Of a stretch of 64,000 bases of DNA, positions 22,706 through 34,503 are shown one piece after another (position 1 is the first letter of the stretch; each line of letters begins with the position of its first letter). Both the position numbers and the translations under genes were made by a program. The DNA is taken from assembly GCA_963971225.1 (NCBI GenBank), contig OZ020267.1, positions 3,534,001 to 3,598,000 of the forward strand, in the 5' to 3' direction. The notes beneath the pieces were generated by a model. The model searched no databases. It had not been told where the DNA came from and saw nothing but the letters and a program-made list of their open reading frames with translations. The DNA comes from Melieria omissa. Its lineage: Eukaryota > Arthropoda > Insecta > Diptera > Ulidiidae.

Positions 22706-23848
22706 AATTAACGGCATTGTGGCACACATCATACTTTAATACAATTACATTGGTTGACCTAAGAGACTCAGAATAATTCAATATGTGCGCCACCTGACGG
22801 TAATATTTTCAAACAATGATTTGCATTTGAGCTGCTGAGATGGCGCTCGCAAATGAACAGTGTGGCAGCGCTATGCGCTGTTCCATGGACATATCAACAT
22901 TTAATCAGTTTGATGGGACATGTAATTTAGCGAAAACAATTAAATTATTCGTTGAAATATTAATAACTAAGTTGACAAGCTGAACATATTTTTGCCATAA
23001 AAGCCACTTTAGATATGTGTCTAGCAAAGCTAACCGATTTTACTACCCAACATCATTCAGAGGAGAAATGCCACATAATTAAAACCAAATGTTTTTTATT
23101 TAAAATTCTTTATTTAAAAAATTATATAAAGTAGTTTTCAAACCAAATTGTCCGCTTTTCAAATCGAGACAAAAAAAAGCATGCACAAAGGTGTTTTTTT
23201 AATATAGTCTTAGAACTCCCTGTATACTTACTCTCAACACTTTCATTACTCCGAAAAAAAATTAAATTTTATTTCAAAAACAGCTCACAAATTATTTTTA
23301 GATTTAGTTTTTAAAGGGATTTTTTCTTTTAGGTACATTTACAAATGAATATGGACACTAAGTATGTTTAAGTTAAAATATTTGACAGCAATCGACAATT
23401 TTTTTGCAGGCAATGAATAAAATTTTTTGTATAAAATAATTTATTTTACGAGTATTCAAAATAAATTTCAAGAAATATATTTCACTAAAATATATCAGGT
23501 GACGCTGATATCGCGACAGTTCTCTCCCAACGTCTCTCGTCGATTGTCTTTGTTTTGCTCCCGCTTCCATTTCACCGATATCGTCGTTTCGTGCGCATCT
23601 CAAAAGAAATAGAGATCGCCGCCGTGTCTCAGCTATTTAGTATGAAAGACCGCGCGTCTAAGAATGACCTTGGATTCTCAAGGTTTGATCCTTTGGCGGC
23701 GAGCTAATCAATTTTTATATAAGCAACTGAACTGTAACCACAAAATGACAAACGTTTCAGAATAAAATTAGTTGGAAAAAACTCACCGTTCAGAATCGAC
23801 TATATTCTTGTAAAATATCACACGGAGAACATGCATGGTTACGGAAAG
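22706..23848. other. Non-coding spacer
   Basis: No gene or well-defined element was recognised; AT-rich apart from a GC-richer patch around 23510-23710. Confidence 0.5.
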
Positions 23849-23852
23849 TTAA

Positions 23853-24569
23853 GGCAGGTTCTCACCTTGTGGAAAAAAAACTATTTTTGTTTGCCTTATC
23901 GTGTAGATATATGTTTCAAAAATGTGCTCCAGAAATTTCAGATCAAAATCTGAAACATTACAAAAGTTACAGGCCGTTACATAGAGCAGTGTCGAGCACC
24001 GGCCGAGCGCGCTTTAAACTTTAAACGCGTTTTTCTGAGAACCACATTTTCGGACCTAACGAAAGTGATTGAAGGCGCTGGAATGAACCAATCGTCACCA
24101 AATGTTTTTAAATGTTCCTTAGGGTTTTTTCTAATAAACGAACCACGATCAGCCAAAAATATTAAACAATTGTTTATTTAAAAAATAATAAGTGAACAAA
24201 AAAATGCGAAAATCTTAATATTTTTTTCAAAACCTCATAACTTTTTTAATTTCGATTTTTTTTTCATGATCTTGGTTCATTCAATAGATAATACGGTACA
24301 CATTAAGAATGTGTTCGATATTTGTGTTTCAGATCACGGGTTTTAACGAAATCACTTCCGGTAGCGGGACACCTCCTCGCCGACATGCCGCCACTGATGG
24401 ACGCCCCCTCCCCCCTTTTTTGATTCATTCAATTTGAAAAATTGTATTCTCTAAATTAATGTGTGTTCATATCCATATCCAATTTTCAGCGTTGTATCTT
24501 TAACCGTTATCTCAAAAAAAAATTCCTAAAAAAGTGCACTTTTTCGGATCCACAAGGTGAGAACCTGCC
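23853..24569. mobile_element. TTAA-flanked MITE with GGCAGG termini
   Basis: 717 bp with 21-bp perfect terminal inverted repeats beginning GGCAGGTTCTCACCTTGTGG, flanked by TTAA at 23849-23852 and 24570-24573. It has no recognisable transposase. The GGCAGG end differs from the CCCTTTCG families, so it belongs to another TTAA-targeting group. Confidence 0.85.
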
Positions 24570-25035
24570 TTAAGCCTAAGCCCCATTATTGAAATGTTGA
24601 GCTAGATATGTATTCATTTAAGTAGAGGATACTATAGAAAAACCTTCTATAAGTTTTAAAAACATTTCTTCTTTTTCGAGTATCTCCGCTCTTTGACCTG
24701 GATTAATGTGTAATTATTGGAATCTCGTTTTAAATAGGAAGACAATAAATGGTAAAAATATTGTGCAGTTTTGTCAAAATGATTTCTCATACCAAGTCTG
24801 AGATATGGGCGTTTGCATTAACACAGTTCTATGGGGATTTTAAATACCTTTCCGACAGTCTTTTAAGAAACACCAACTCTTAAATGACATATCTAACTCT
24901 CAAATAAAAGTCGATATATGTCTTTTGCACTACCTTTTTTCTGTTTTTCTGAAAAACAATAGTTTAAATTTCTAATTAAAAACAATTAAATTTAAAAATG
25001 TTTAGATAAAAACATTATATATCAATTTCTATTTA

Positions 25036-25185
25036 CAGTGGCGGATTCAGGGGGGTGTTTTGGGGGTTTCAACCCCCAAATATTTGGATCGCCTATAATA
25101 CTACATACAAATTAAAAGACATTTTACAATTATTAAAGAATTACTTTTTGAAACCCCCCCAAATATTTTTCTGAATCCGCGCCTG
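25036..25185. mobile_element. hAT-type MITE with 8-bp target duplication (copy 1)
   Basis: 150 bp, left end CAGTGGCGGATTCAGGGGGG and right end the imperfect reverse complement (CTGAATCCGCGCCTG). Flanking 8-mers are TCTATTTA and TCTATTCA (7 of 8 equal). The CAG...CTG ends and 8-bp duplication indicate hAT (Tip100/Zaphod-like by terminus). Same family as 34247-34399. Confidence 0.85.
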
Positions 25186-25339
25186 TCTATTCATGTTAAA
25201 TTTCAACTACTATCTACTGCACAACTAATTCCAATAAAAAAAAGAATTTAGTAGAATTATCAAAGATTATTTAGAAATTTTAAATGTTTAAATAAATACT
25301 TTATATTTGAATATTTCTATTTATGTTCAATTCCAACTA

Positions 25340-26027
25340 CAGTGTAAGCTCGGTATTCGCTATTACCCATTATCGCGACGGCCCGGTTATCACGACGACT
25401 TAATTTTTAACGTTGCAGGTTCTATAATTGCGACAGTTTACGAAAAACGGGGTTCTATTTTCGCGAGTGTTATATGTTTTTTTTAATGTTATTACAATGT
25501 CTTTCATCAAAAAAGGGAAATCACCGTCTTTTGGTATATAAATCTTTTTGGATTTTTAAGCCGAAAACAGCACTATATGAACTACGCGATTCAGCTATTA
25601 TTTTAAAAAAGAATTTGACAAAAAAGCAACTCACAATCTCCAATTTCTTCAAAAATGCTTAAAATGTAAATACAGTCGTGTCTGGCTATAGTGAACACCC
25701 GTTATAGTAAACACCTCGATATAGTGAACAGCCAAATTTTGATATGGAGCCTCTAAATATTGGAAAAAATCTTCATCAAAAAACAAAAAATGTTTTTTGA
25801 ACAAATAAAACGAGTTTTTGAACAAAAATGTGAACCTTGATATAGTGAACAACCTCGGTACTGTGAACAGGCCTTGCAATAATTAGTTCACTATATCCAG
25901 ACACGACTGTATATCAATAAAATGAATTCTAATTCTAGAAATTACATACAATTTTTCAATAAGTTTCAATAATTTTGGGTTCCGTTATCGCGAAAATTCA
26001 GTTTTCGCAAAAATCGATCTTGCACTG
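25340..26027 (+). mobile_element. Pogo/Tigger-like element relic with nested MITE
   Basis: The ends CAGTGTAAG and CTTGCACTG are inverted with one mismatch and lie between TA dinucleotides (25338-25339, 26028-26029). The left part holds a short open frame ending LTKKQLTISNFFKNA, resembling the C-terminus of Tigger-type transposases. A CAGTCGTG-type MITE (25673-25909) is inserted directly after that frame. Confidence 0.6.
25673..25909. mobile_element. Pogo-like MITE, CAGTCGTGTCTGG family, copy 1
   Basis: 237 bp flanked by TA, with inverted ends CAGTCGTGTCTGG...CCAGACACGACTG and several internal TAGTGAACA (or TTCACTATA) repeats near both ends. Such repeated subterminal motifs are typical transposase-binding sites. 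Copies also lie at 37286 and 60640. Non-coding. Confidence 0.85.
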
Positions 26028-26324
26028 TACTAACGTTCTATTTCTAATGCTGACATTTTTCAAAATTTTCAAATTTCAAATTTTTTACAAGTTTATTTAC
26101 AACTTGCAATGCACAACGAGTTAAAATTAAAAAAAAAAAATTATTAAAATTATTAAAGAATTATTTAGAAATTTTTAAATTAAAATTTTTAAATATAAAA
26201 TTCATATTTTTTAATTTATGTTCTTTTCCAACTACTAACTTTCTATTTCTACTACTGGCACCCAAATTTTTTGCAAGTCTATCTATTGTACAACTAATTC
26301 AATTAAAAAAAAAAAAGAATGAAT

Positions 26325-26397
26325 CGCCCGAGCAGGGACTTGAACCCTGGACCCTTGGATTAAAAGTCCAATGCTCTACCGACTGAGCTACCCGGGC
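26325..26397 (-). tRNA. tRNA-Lys-TTT: tRNA-Lys (anticodon TTT), copy 4
   Basis: Same 73-base sequence as the other three copies, with A box, B box and anticodon TTT intact. The trailer contains a long T-run (forward A12 at 26305-26316). It is the copy closest to Scr, about 4.5 kb from the Scr stop. Confidence 0.98.
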
Positions 26398-26474
26398 ACT
26401 TACACTACCAGCCCCGCAGTAACGTTTTTCCCACCATCCAGCCAAGCCAAGGCTCCAACCAGGCAGTGCACGTG

Positions 26475-26515
26475 GCAGTCAAACACACAACCATACATTT
26501 TAAAATAATTTTATT
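26475..26515 (-). promoter_or_regulatory. Candidate poly(A) signal for a minus-strand transcript, perhaps Scr
   Basis: On the minus strand AATAAA (26515-26510) is followed 18 bases later by TGTATGGTTGTGTGTTTG, a GU-rich downstream element. This is good poly(A) architecture. If used by Scr the 3' UTR would be about 4.4 kb and would contain the MITE at 29026-29257. Other AATAAA motifs occur closer to the gene, so the assignment to Scr is only an inference. Confidence 0.35.
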
Positions 26516-27507
26516 GGTTTTCTTGTTTTGCGTTTTTCGTGTATGTAGATTTTAGATTCTGCATTAATCGTAATCATAATCATAATAATAATGTTGTCGT
26601 ATTGTATAATAACATATTGCAAACTACACTTCACACATCTGATCGGATCTATTAAATATATATATTAAAATTACTTTGCTAGTTAGCTATCATTAATACA
26701 TGGTTGATCAATCCTATACAATTCTATATATATACTTTTGTTTATTTGTGAATTTTTCGAGTTTTTACCTTCTTCATCATTTTCTTCGTCATTATTTTTA
26801 TTATTATTTGTTGTTGTTTTTGATTTTCATTTAAGATTTATGTGTTGATTTATTATATTGTTTGTGTTTTGTTTAGTTCTTTACATGGAATGCAGCACTA
26901 TTACTAGAATTCATTTATTTATTGTAATGTTTGGGTGGAGTGCCGGCGCGCCCCACCTTCGTCGCTTCCTAGTTTTTGTTTTTTGTTTTTGTTTTTAGAT
27001 TTAGTGTGTATGCTTATATACTTACTATATGCCTTACTTGTACACCTTTTTACTAAACGAATTACAATGGGAAACTCAAAATATATATAAATTAAATAAC
27101 CGTAAGAGCGTAATTATAATTTGTGCTAAAAATCGTTTACTATGTATTATATATGTTTTGTTGCTGGGCTCATACACATTAATTTAGAAGGAAACACAAG
27201 ATGAGTGGTCGGTTTGGGGTTCCTGACGTTACGTCTCGATACGAATGCACTAACCTTAGCATCAACAGGGAATAAACTGGCGATTTGCTTAGCTGTTAAT
27301 TTTCACATTTTTCAATTTTCATTACATAACTTTGAATTGTTGTTTTTGTGTGTAACACATCAATGAAATCAATCTGGCTTAGAGTCTAGTGTGGGTCTTA
27401 CAGAGTCAATCGACTGCTTCTGTAATGTTTTGATTCCCCTAATCGCATTGCATAGTCCGAATTGCATATCTGAGTTGGTTTCTTTTGTATGAAACGAAAA
27501 ATTTGTG

Positions 27508-27625
27508 TAAGAATGCTTAAAAAAAATTTAATTTAAATTTAGTTCTATTGGAGAAAATAAATGGAAGAATGGTTAAAAAAAATTTAAATTAAATTTTGTT
27601 CTATTGGAGAAAATAAATGGAAGAA
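27508..27625. repeat. Two-copy 56-bp tandem duplication
   Basis: TTCTATTGGAGAAAATAAAT occurs at 27543 and 27599 with matching flanks (A/T tract before, GGAAGAA after). A simple local duplication. Confidence 0.85.
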
Positions 27626-29025
27626 ATTTAGTTCTTGGGATTTGACTTGATTTGTGATCATTTTGATTTATTACTTTTGTTCGGCTATATAAGTGGGATT
27701 TTTCATTGTATTTTATTAGTGAGAACGTGCCATGTCCAAAGTGTTGATCGTTGATGGTTAAAAATCGAATAAAAAAAAATACTAAAATATAAAAAAATGA
27801 CGTAAAGAACATTTTAATGATGTGAGCAAGAAAACAGAGAGAAAGATACTAAAAAGTTCTAATGAGATAAGTCAAAATTGAATTAATATTTGCTTCAGTG
27901 TCCGACCAAATTTTCGGTTTCGGTTCGGCCTAAAAGATGTTTCGATCGGACGCTAATTTTCTTTATTTAATCAAACAAAAAATAAACAAATTTCTATGCT
28001 ACCGAATAGTTTATGCAACCACAGAATTGAGTTCACCATGAGTCCTGGAAGTTTAGAAAAAACTAAGCAATACAATTTGACCGATCTGCAACAGTCAGTC
28101 TGTCACGCATCCAATGCAAATGAAAAGTTAATAAAAGAAATGAAATCGATGAAAAGTTATTGTAAAGCATGATCGAGTCGTGAAGAAAATGAAGAATGTG
28201 CATTGAAACCAGATTGAATTTTGATTTCCATTTTCCTCTGAAAACCCGTGAGGAACCTAAGTGCATCTCTTTGTTCTAGTAATTAGTTAATTGTATTAAG
28301 CAAATGCCCTGTTTTGTTCCGAATTTGTTCTCATTTGTTATATAAATAAATAAAATTGATTTCTTATACAATTTTTGTTTTTGTTTTTTGCTTTTTTTTT
28401 TGCTAAAATCACTTTCTAATCAACAACAATGAAAGAATAATATTTTAAAAAATTTCTTAATCCACTGAAACATGGTTTAGTTTTTAATTAAGTGCCAACA
28501 AAACATAATTTTTCAATATAAATTTCAATGCATACCCAAATGGTGGGCGTGCCGTATTGTTTATGTACAAAAAACTTGAAAAGTGCAAATGTAGACTTTT
28601 AAAAAAGAAGATTTAAAAACAAATTAACATGTTAAATTATGAAATTAAAATAGTTAAGTACTTGAACCGCAGCCAAGAAAAATGTTGAGCTACATAAACT
28701 ACAATCGAAACGCTCTAAATATATCCAAATGTTGCTGGTCTTTGAGGTTTGGGGTGTAAAAAAAAGCATTATTGTTGTTGTAGAAATGGCCTGTGCCCCT
28801 TTCAATAATAGCGTATTAGAAAATTTTGAAAAGAGTGAAAAATCAGATTAGTTACAAATCATCTGAGTTTATTTCTGAACCACTTCTGCCGGCCACAAGT
28901 AAAAAGTGCTACACTTTGAAAGCAACTGTAGTAGCAGAGCCACGAACCACCGAACAACAGTTATGCATGTTCTATGGAAGGAATGGTAACCGAGTATTGT
29001 AGGTGCTTGGTATATTGGACCTTAA

Positions 29026-29257
29026 CCCTTTCGGGACTACTGGGATAATACCTCCCAGCAAGTTTTTAATGCACCTCAAAACAATTATTCAAATCGTACC
29101 ACGCAAAATATTTTTTCGATTTCGGTGTTCCCGCACAAAAGGATGATTTCAGAATTTGTGAGCATAAATATATTTTTCTAACCCCAAAATTCACATTATG
29201 AGAATATTTCTTCTGAGAGTATTTTGGATTTCAAAATTAAACTCTGTCTCGAAAGGG
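29026..29257 (+). mobile_element. TTAA-type MITE, subfamily C
   Basis: 232 bp bounded by CCCTTTCGGGAC and GTCTCGAAAGGG with TTAA on both sides (29022-29025, 29258-29261). A 6-bp-arm hairpin, CTGGGATAATACCTCCCAG, lies just inside the left end. The shortest CCCTTTCG-type element in the window. Confidence 0.85.
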
Positions 29258-30371
29258 TTAAGTTAGACGGTCGTTGCCTTCGGGATTTGTTCAAGTTTAC
29301 ACCATAAACAAAATTTCTGTATTTTTCTTTCGGTGATTTTTCTATGTGCAGAAAATGAGACAGTTTCTCTTAGAAATTCTATTTAAAGACTGATTGGAAG
29401 GGGCACACTACACCCAGTTAAACCAGAAAATGATTCGAAATTCTATTGAAAACATATTTGAATATAAATGACAAGCATACAGTTTTTGTTTTTTTATGTA
29501 TTTTTCGATTTGCCTATTGCCATTTTGAAACTTCATATTTGTATATTTTACAAAGCAAAAGTTCCGAGTTTCCTTTCGAAGTTTCGAAAGCAAATTTTTG
29601 CGTCTTCAGTTTGTTGACTCATACGCTTCTCGGAAGAAACTCTTCTTCAAACACAACATATGTATATCTCTTCGCTGTTCCAAATGTTCCTCAAACTTAT
29701 GACTAATATCGTAAAATTACACTAAACGCAACGCCGCCATCTTGTTGTGGTTTTCAACTTGAATATGCAGAAAATGGTTTACATAACCTTTTGAAGTGGT
29801 TGCGCATTTCCGTTTCTGCAGTTTTCACGCTTCAAGGTGGCCACGCTGCGTTACACTTAACCTAATGGCTTTTCGAATACTGCTTAGAGAATATAGCGGT
29901 TTATCATACTGGACGGTCTGACGCTCCTGGACACACAAACGGCAACAAGCCCGGACACCGTTTCACAGCGTAAAAGCGCCGCCCCACTGTTGTCACCATC
30001 GGCTGAGGTATTTACAAAAGTTCGAGGCGGTTTTTGAATGTGCGAAACGTTTGAACGAATTGAAACTAAGAAGCTGCGAACGTGTTTTGCGCATAAGCTG
30101 CATTGTCGGAAAATCCTCTTTTGTTCGTGGCCAGTATCATAAACCCGAACGAGCGGCTCCCACCGCTGCCGACGGCAGGCGCGCCTGCACCCACGCACCC
30201 GGCAGTGGCCGGACTTGGACTCGCGCTCGTTCATTGCTTAACACAAATCAGTTGCATTCAGAAATTATCATCGTTGTTGTTGTTGTTGGTTGTTGTCAGC
30301 TGCAGCAGCGGCCGAAGCCGCCGCATCTACGGCAGCAGCTGCGGCAGGAACGGCAACAGCAGTCGCCTCGC

Positions 30372-30890
30372 TCAGCAACAAAACAAATGGCAGCCACCAA
30401 TCACCTCATCCTTGAAGTCCAACTCGGACGCTTCCTGCGCCCGCTCGGGGCTCGATGCCTTTAGAGTGGCATCGCAGAGTTGCGTTTCTAGCTGTTGATG
30501 CAGGTGTTGCTGGTGCTGTTGTTGTTGTTGCTGCTGCTGTTGGTGCAGTTGCAGTTGTAGTTGCTGTTCCTGGTGTCGCAGCTGCTGTTGTAGCTGCTCG
30601 TGTTCTTTGAAGATGACTTGAGATCAGAACTCTTGCGGATACTTGACACACTCAGCGTTGCTGGATGCGACCGCCGCCGCCGATGCGAACAGCGAATTGC
30701 CGCCGCCCGCTCCGACGCCGACGCCCACACCACCAACGCCGCCGCCGCCCAGCGTCACCGCCGAGGCGCCGCCGTCCGGCGTGTTCTGTGTCTGGTAGCC
30801 GCCGGCCACGCTCGCTGCCGCCGCCGCCTGATATGGTTCCTGATACAACTGATTGAGTCTCTAACCAGTACCCGAAAAGTGCCACGCGTC
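30372..30890 (-). other. Coding-like extension in the Scr frame after the Scr stop
   Basis: Continuing in frame past the Scr TAG (30893-30891) gives 9 codons, TAG (30863-30861), 78 codons, TGA (30626-30624), 83 codons, TGA (30374-30372). The 78-codon part is Ala/Gly/Val-rich, contains PYQAAAAASVAGGYQTQNTP and ends SNAECVKYPQEF; by hand count about three quarters of its codons end in G or C. The 83-codon part is Gln/His-rich (CAG/CAA) and then non-repetitive, CDATLKASSPERAQEASELD. A further Ala/Gln-rich stretch follows in another frame. It could be a 3' UTR rich in triplet repeats, a stop-codon readthrough tail, or a decayed former C-terminus. No strong splice donor before the first stop or clear acceptor was found. 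Confidence 0.5.
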
Positions 30891-31274
<384 letters not shown>

Positions 31275-33139
31275 TTAAAACAAAATAAAATACTTTTACT
31301 CTTTAAATGAAATTGATTTCTTGTATATATGGAATATAATTAATTCGATATAATTAAAATGGGACTTGGTCCTTGGCAGAGGACGTAGGCTGAAATAGAT
31401 ATAGAACACATAATTAATCATTAAATTCCAGTTATCACGTTTCAGTTTCCCTTCAAGATCCCTAAAAATTTAATCAGTATTTTCTTTAATCACAATGAGT
31501 CAGTTTTTGGTTGCTCAACATTGTCGTCTTTACTTTTCTTAGTAGCTGAGTTTTGAATTTTGCGGCCGTTTGAAACAATGTCTGCAAGGCATTGCCACCA
31601 AACGAAACGCACAACACTCGCTTCCCTTTTGGCGAATAAATTCCATTTTTGTAATAAGTCGTGACCCATAAAAACCCAACGAAGCGACCCCGAAACGAAA
31701 CAGCCAAACAACACACAAAGCACCAACATTTGTCAGTTTTCTCAACGCCGCGGCCCGACCGCAAAGCGAAAGCATCAGTCACACGCCACCAGCGTCTTGT
31801 CTATCACGTTGACTGACTGCCACACATTTTAAATTGTCTTCGTTTATATACACATACATATATATTTCATATATATTTTTGCTTTGTATTTAGATTTTTT
31901 TATTGTTATTTTTTTCAAATTTTTTTTGTGCTTTGTCCATTGTGACTGCGACGAGCAAACGCCCAACCACGTTGTGCCAATGCTCAGCAGTGCAGTCTGG
32001 CACTGCGCCGCTAAATGGCTTTAAAAGTCTACTTGGCCGCTGCACGCCCCCTCATTATAGACGACGCGTCTTGGCCGCCCCTCAAAATAGCAACAACAAC
32101 AACAACACAAACTTGACATTATCAACAACGCAACGCAGCGCGGCGCGCTATTGTTCCCGTTGAAGGCAGCGAGTGGAGTAGGAGGGGACCGTCTCGTTTT
32201 TGCGCTGCCTGAGTGGGTCGTTGTTGCCAGACCGCCGATAGTCTAACCAGAAAACTTAAACAGCAATAAAGACTTCACGTCGAAATTGCGCTTTGACACG
32301 TCATCTTTGCGAAATGAGCATCGGCCGAGTATTCACAGTAAATCACATTATAAATGAGAAATCTGCCTTTTCACTTGTTTTGTCGCTGATTGTTGTTTTT
32401 CAGCTCTTTTGTTGGTCGGCTGGCGGGGCTCTGTGGTTGTATCGCTGTGTGGTTGTGTGGTTGGTGGCGCGCATGCCAATAGATAATCAAAGTTGATTGA
32501 AGTGGTAGGGTCGGAAGTTGCGGTATGGTTCATTGCTTCGGTTGCAAGTTGGTGAGCGGCCCTGAGCGCTGCAATGTGTTTGCATGGAACGAGCTGCGAC
32601 TGCAGTTACATTCCGGATACATTTTCTACGCAGTAGGCGTGGCATTGACACTACCAAATTGCTATATCTGACGATTTGTGTTATCGGCGGAAATCTCAAA
32701 GCGGTATTAGTGGTTTGTAAATTGGTGCGATTGAAAAGCAATGGGCTGGTTGTTTGAATTTGTGACTCGAGTTCAGAAACGCCTCACTGCGGCTGGCCAC
32801 AAATGTGCCGCAACGTGGGTGGAGATTAAAATGATAAGGCAATGTGGGGAGGTGTGTTTTAAACAAGTTTGATGTTAGAAAGCCAATATTGTGAAGTTTA
32901 AAGACTCGACAGATTAAATTGCACTAACAGAGCTGTTCTCACATCGAGCCATTTCTCTATGCTTAAATTAAATTTGTTTTCATGAGAAGTCGGCCACTCC
33001 ATACTAACCTAACCTGATAGAGTTTGTCGTCTGAGGTTAGATCAACATTTTTACTTATGATCTCAGATTGAAATGCCAGTTTCTGTAAAGACATTTTCAA
33101 TTCTATAGTATTTTCTGGATATAAGAATAGAGCAAAATG

Positions 33140-33690
33140 ATCAACATTGAAACAAGTTCAAATGTAAATTTCTTGGTTGATCGATCCTGTTGTAACAAAA
33201 ATTCCGCTTCATCTTCCACAGGTACAAATTGCCTCCAATACAAAGAACTTTTTGGAAATTAGCAAATTTTTGGTGTTTTAAATTATTTAGAAACAGCTCC
33301 TTTAGCTGCGGCAACGTAAAACTGCTGCCCGGGTAATTGTTGGAAGTCGCCTTTAACGTATGTTTCATCGTCATCATTTTCCTTGTCATCGCTTCTATCC
33401 GGAACTTTCTGCAGTCAATATAATTTAAGTTGTACATTATTTTTAGTTTTTTGGACAAGACTTTTTGATACTCCCACTATGGATGCTGTATCACGGACGG
33501 ATGCATTTGGGTTTTTCTTAAAATGCGCCTTCACTGCATTGGCAAAACTTTCGTTGGCAGGGTCAGCCTTTCTCCCAGAACCTGAAGCCTTCTCAACAGA
33601 GAGATGTGCCTTAAACTTTTTAACAACCCTTTTCATCGTTGCAACACCGATACCCACATATTTTACTACCCTTTTTGGGTCCATGTAAGA
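33140..33690 (-). pseudogene. Tc1/mariner-superfamily transposase pseudogene
   Basis: The N-terminal part (33684-33415) reads MDPKRVVKYVG, then a helix-turn-helix segment with AHFKKNPNASVRDTASIVGV and SKSLVQKTKN. Further on (about 33380-33290), in another frame, comes DDDETYVKGDFQQLPGQQFY, the segment around the first catalytic aspartate of DD37-type Tc1 relatives. Then QKVLCIGGNL and following give a degraded LVWQAI-like region. Deletions and frame changes separate the parts and the C-terminus is missing. Terminal repeats were not located. Confidence 0.7.
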
Positions 33691-34246
33691 TTTTCATTCA
33701 AAGTGTGCACAATTTTTTTTGCTGCTGAATTTCGTTCGCTGTCATTTCGCTCGAGAGTTGAAATCAAAATTAAACTAAGTGCAATTCGTTTTTGTGGAGT
33801 TTAAGCTTTTTGAAAAAGCAAAGCCTACGGTTGGTGTGCGCTCCCGAAAAATTAAAAAACTCATATGGCCATATGTCGCCCCCCATGGATTGTGTCCTGT
33901 GATTAACCCGACCATTCGTCGGAGGTCTTTCCTTCTCAGATCCTGGAGGAAATTCCCTGCTTTCCTGTTCGGGCTTTTCACAAAACACTTGGCAGTCTTA
34001 CAGCTTCCCAAGCTAGACCAACGTTCTCTATGTAGGCTGTTAAAAAGACATTGTTTACTATGGAGTAGGATTTGAGTTAAAAAGGCGTTGAAATAAGAAA
34101 TGAACAGCCAATGTTATTATTTATTTAGGAAATCTTTTCATAAAGTGGTATCAGGGAATGTGATGGTAAAAAGTGACTGTCAGACGTGGCTCTTTTCTAC
34201 AAGAAATGATTACATTTTTGTTAATGTTTATTGTAAATCAATCAGA

Positions 34247-34399
34247 CAGTGGCGGATTCAGGGGGGTGTTGGGGGGTTGAAACCCCCCGAAATATTTGAA
34301 TCGCCTATAAAACTACATACAAATTAAAAGGCATTTTACAAATATTAAAGAATTACTTTTTGAACCCCCCCCCGAAATATTTTTCTGAATCCGCGCCCG
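34247..34399. mobile_element. hAT-type MITE with perfect 8-bp duplication (copy 2)
   Basis: 153 bp with ends CAGTGGCGGATTCAGGGGGG and CTGAATCCGCGCCCG, flanked on both sides by CAATCAGA. Same family as 25036-25185 and nearly the same length; C/G runs lie just inside both ends. Confidence 0.92.
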
Positions 34400-34503
34400 C
34401 AATCAGAGTTTAGAAACTCAATTCAAGAGACTTTTACAGCTGTTTCATTCCTTTTTTTTTAAACAACTTAAATTTTTTTTCAAATCTTATTCTACAACTT
34501 TAA

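Larger units (their letters stand above)
24930..26324. repeat. Decayed tandem duplications hosting several MITEs
   Basis: Between the MITEs, AT-rich segments recur imperfectly. A block ending TTTATGTTC then CCAACTAC occurs near 25320 and 26220, and CACAACTAATTC followed by an A-run and GAAT occurs near 25220, with a close match (ACAACTAATTC) at 26291 just before tRNA copy 4. This suggests an old local duplication of the DNA beside the tRNA, later filled with insertions. Confidence 0.45.
26398..30371 (-). other. Downstream flank / putative long 3' UTR of Scr
   Basis: Minus-strand sequence is rich in A and CAA tracts, as in long fly UTRs, and has no open frame that looks coding. A pair of imperfect hAT-like ends may lie at about 27896-27955. 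Above about 29900 the composition becomes GC-rich and merges with the coding-like stretch after Scr. I see no miR-10 hairpin, although that microRNA lies between Dfd and Scr in Drosophila. Confidence 0.45.

Noticed and set aside
28310..28345. Possible miR-10: CCCTGT near CCGAATTTGTT at about 28306-28329
   Set aside because: Mature miR-10 is nearly invariant and here the central bases differ; no opposite arm that would form the hairpin is present.
29884..30234. 116-codon minus-strand open frame downstream of Scr
   Set aside because: No domain or compositional support, and not in continuity with the Scr frame; treated as chance within a GC-rich flank.
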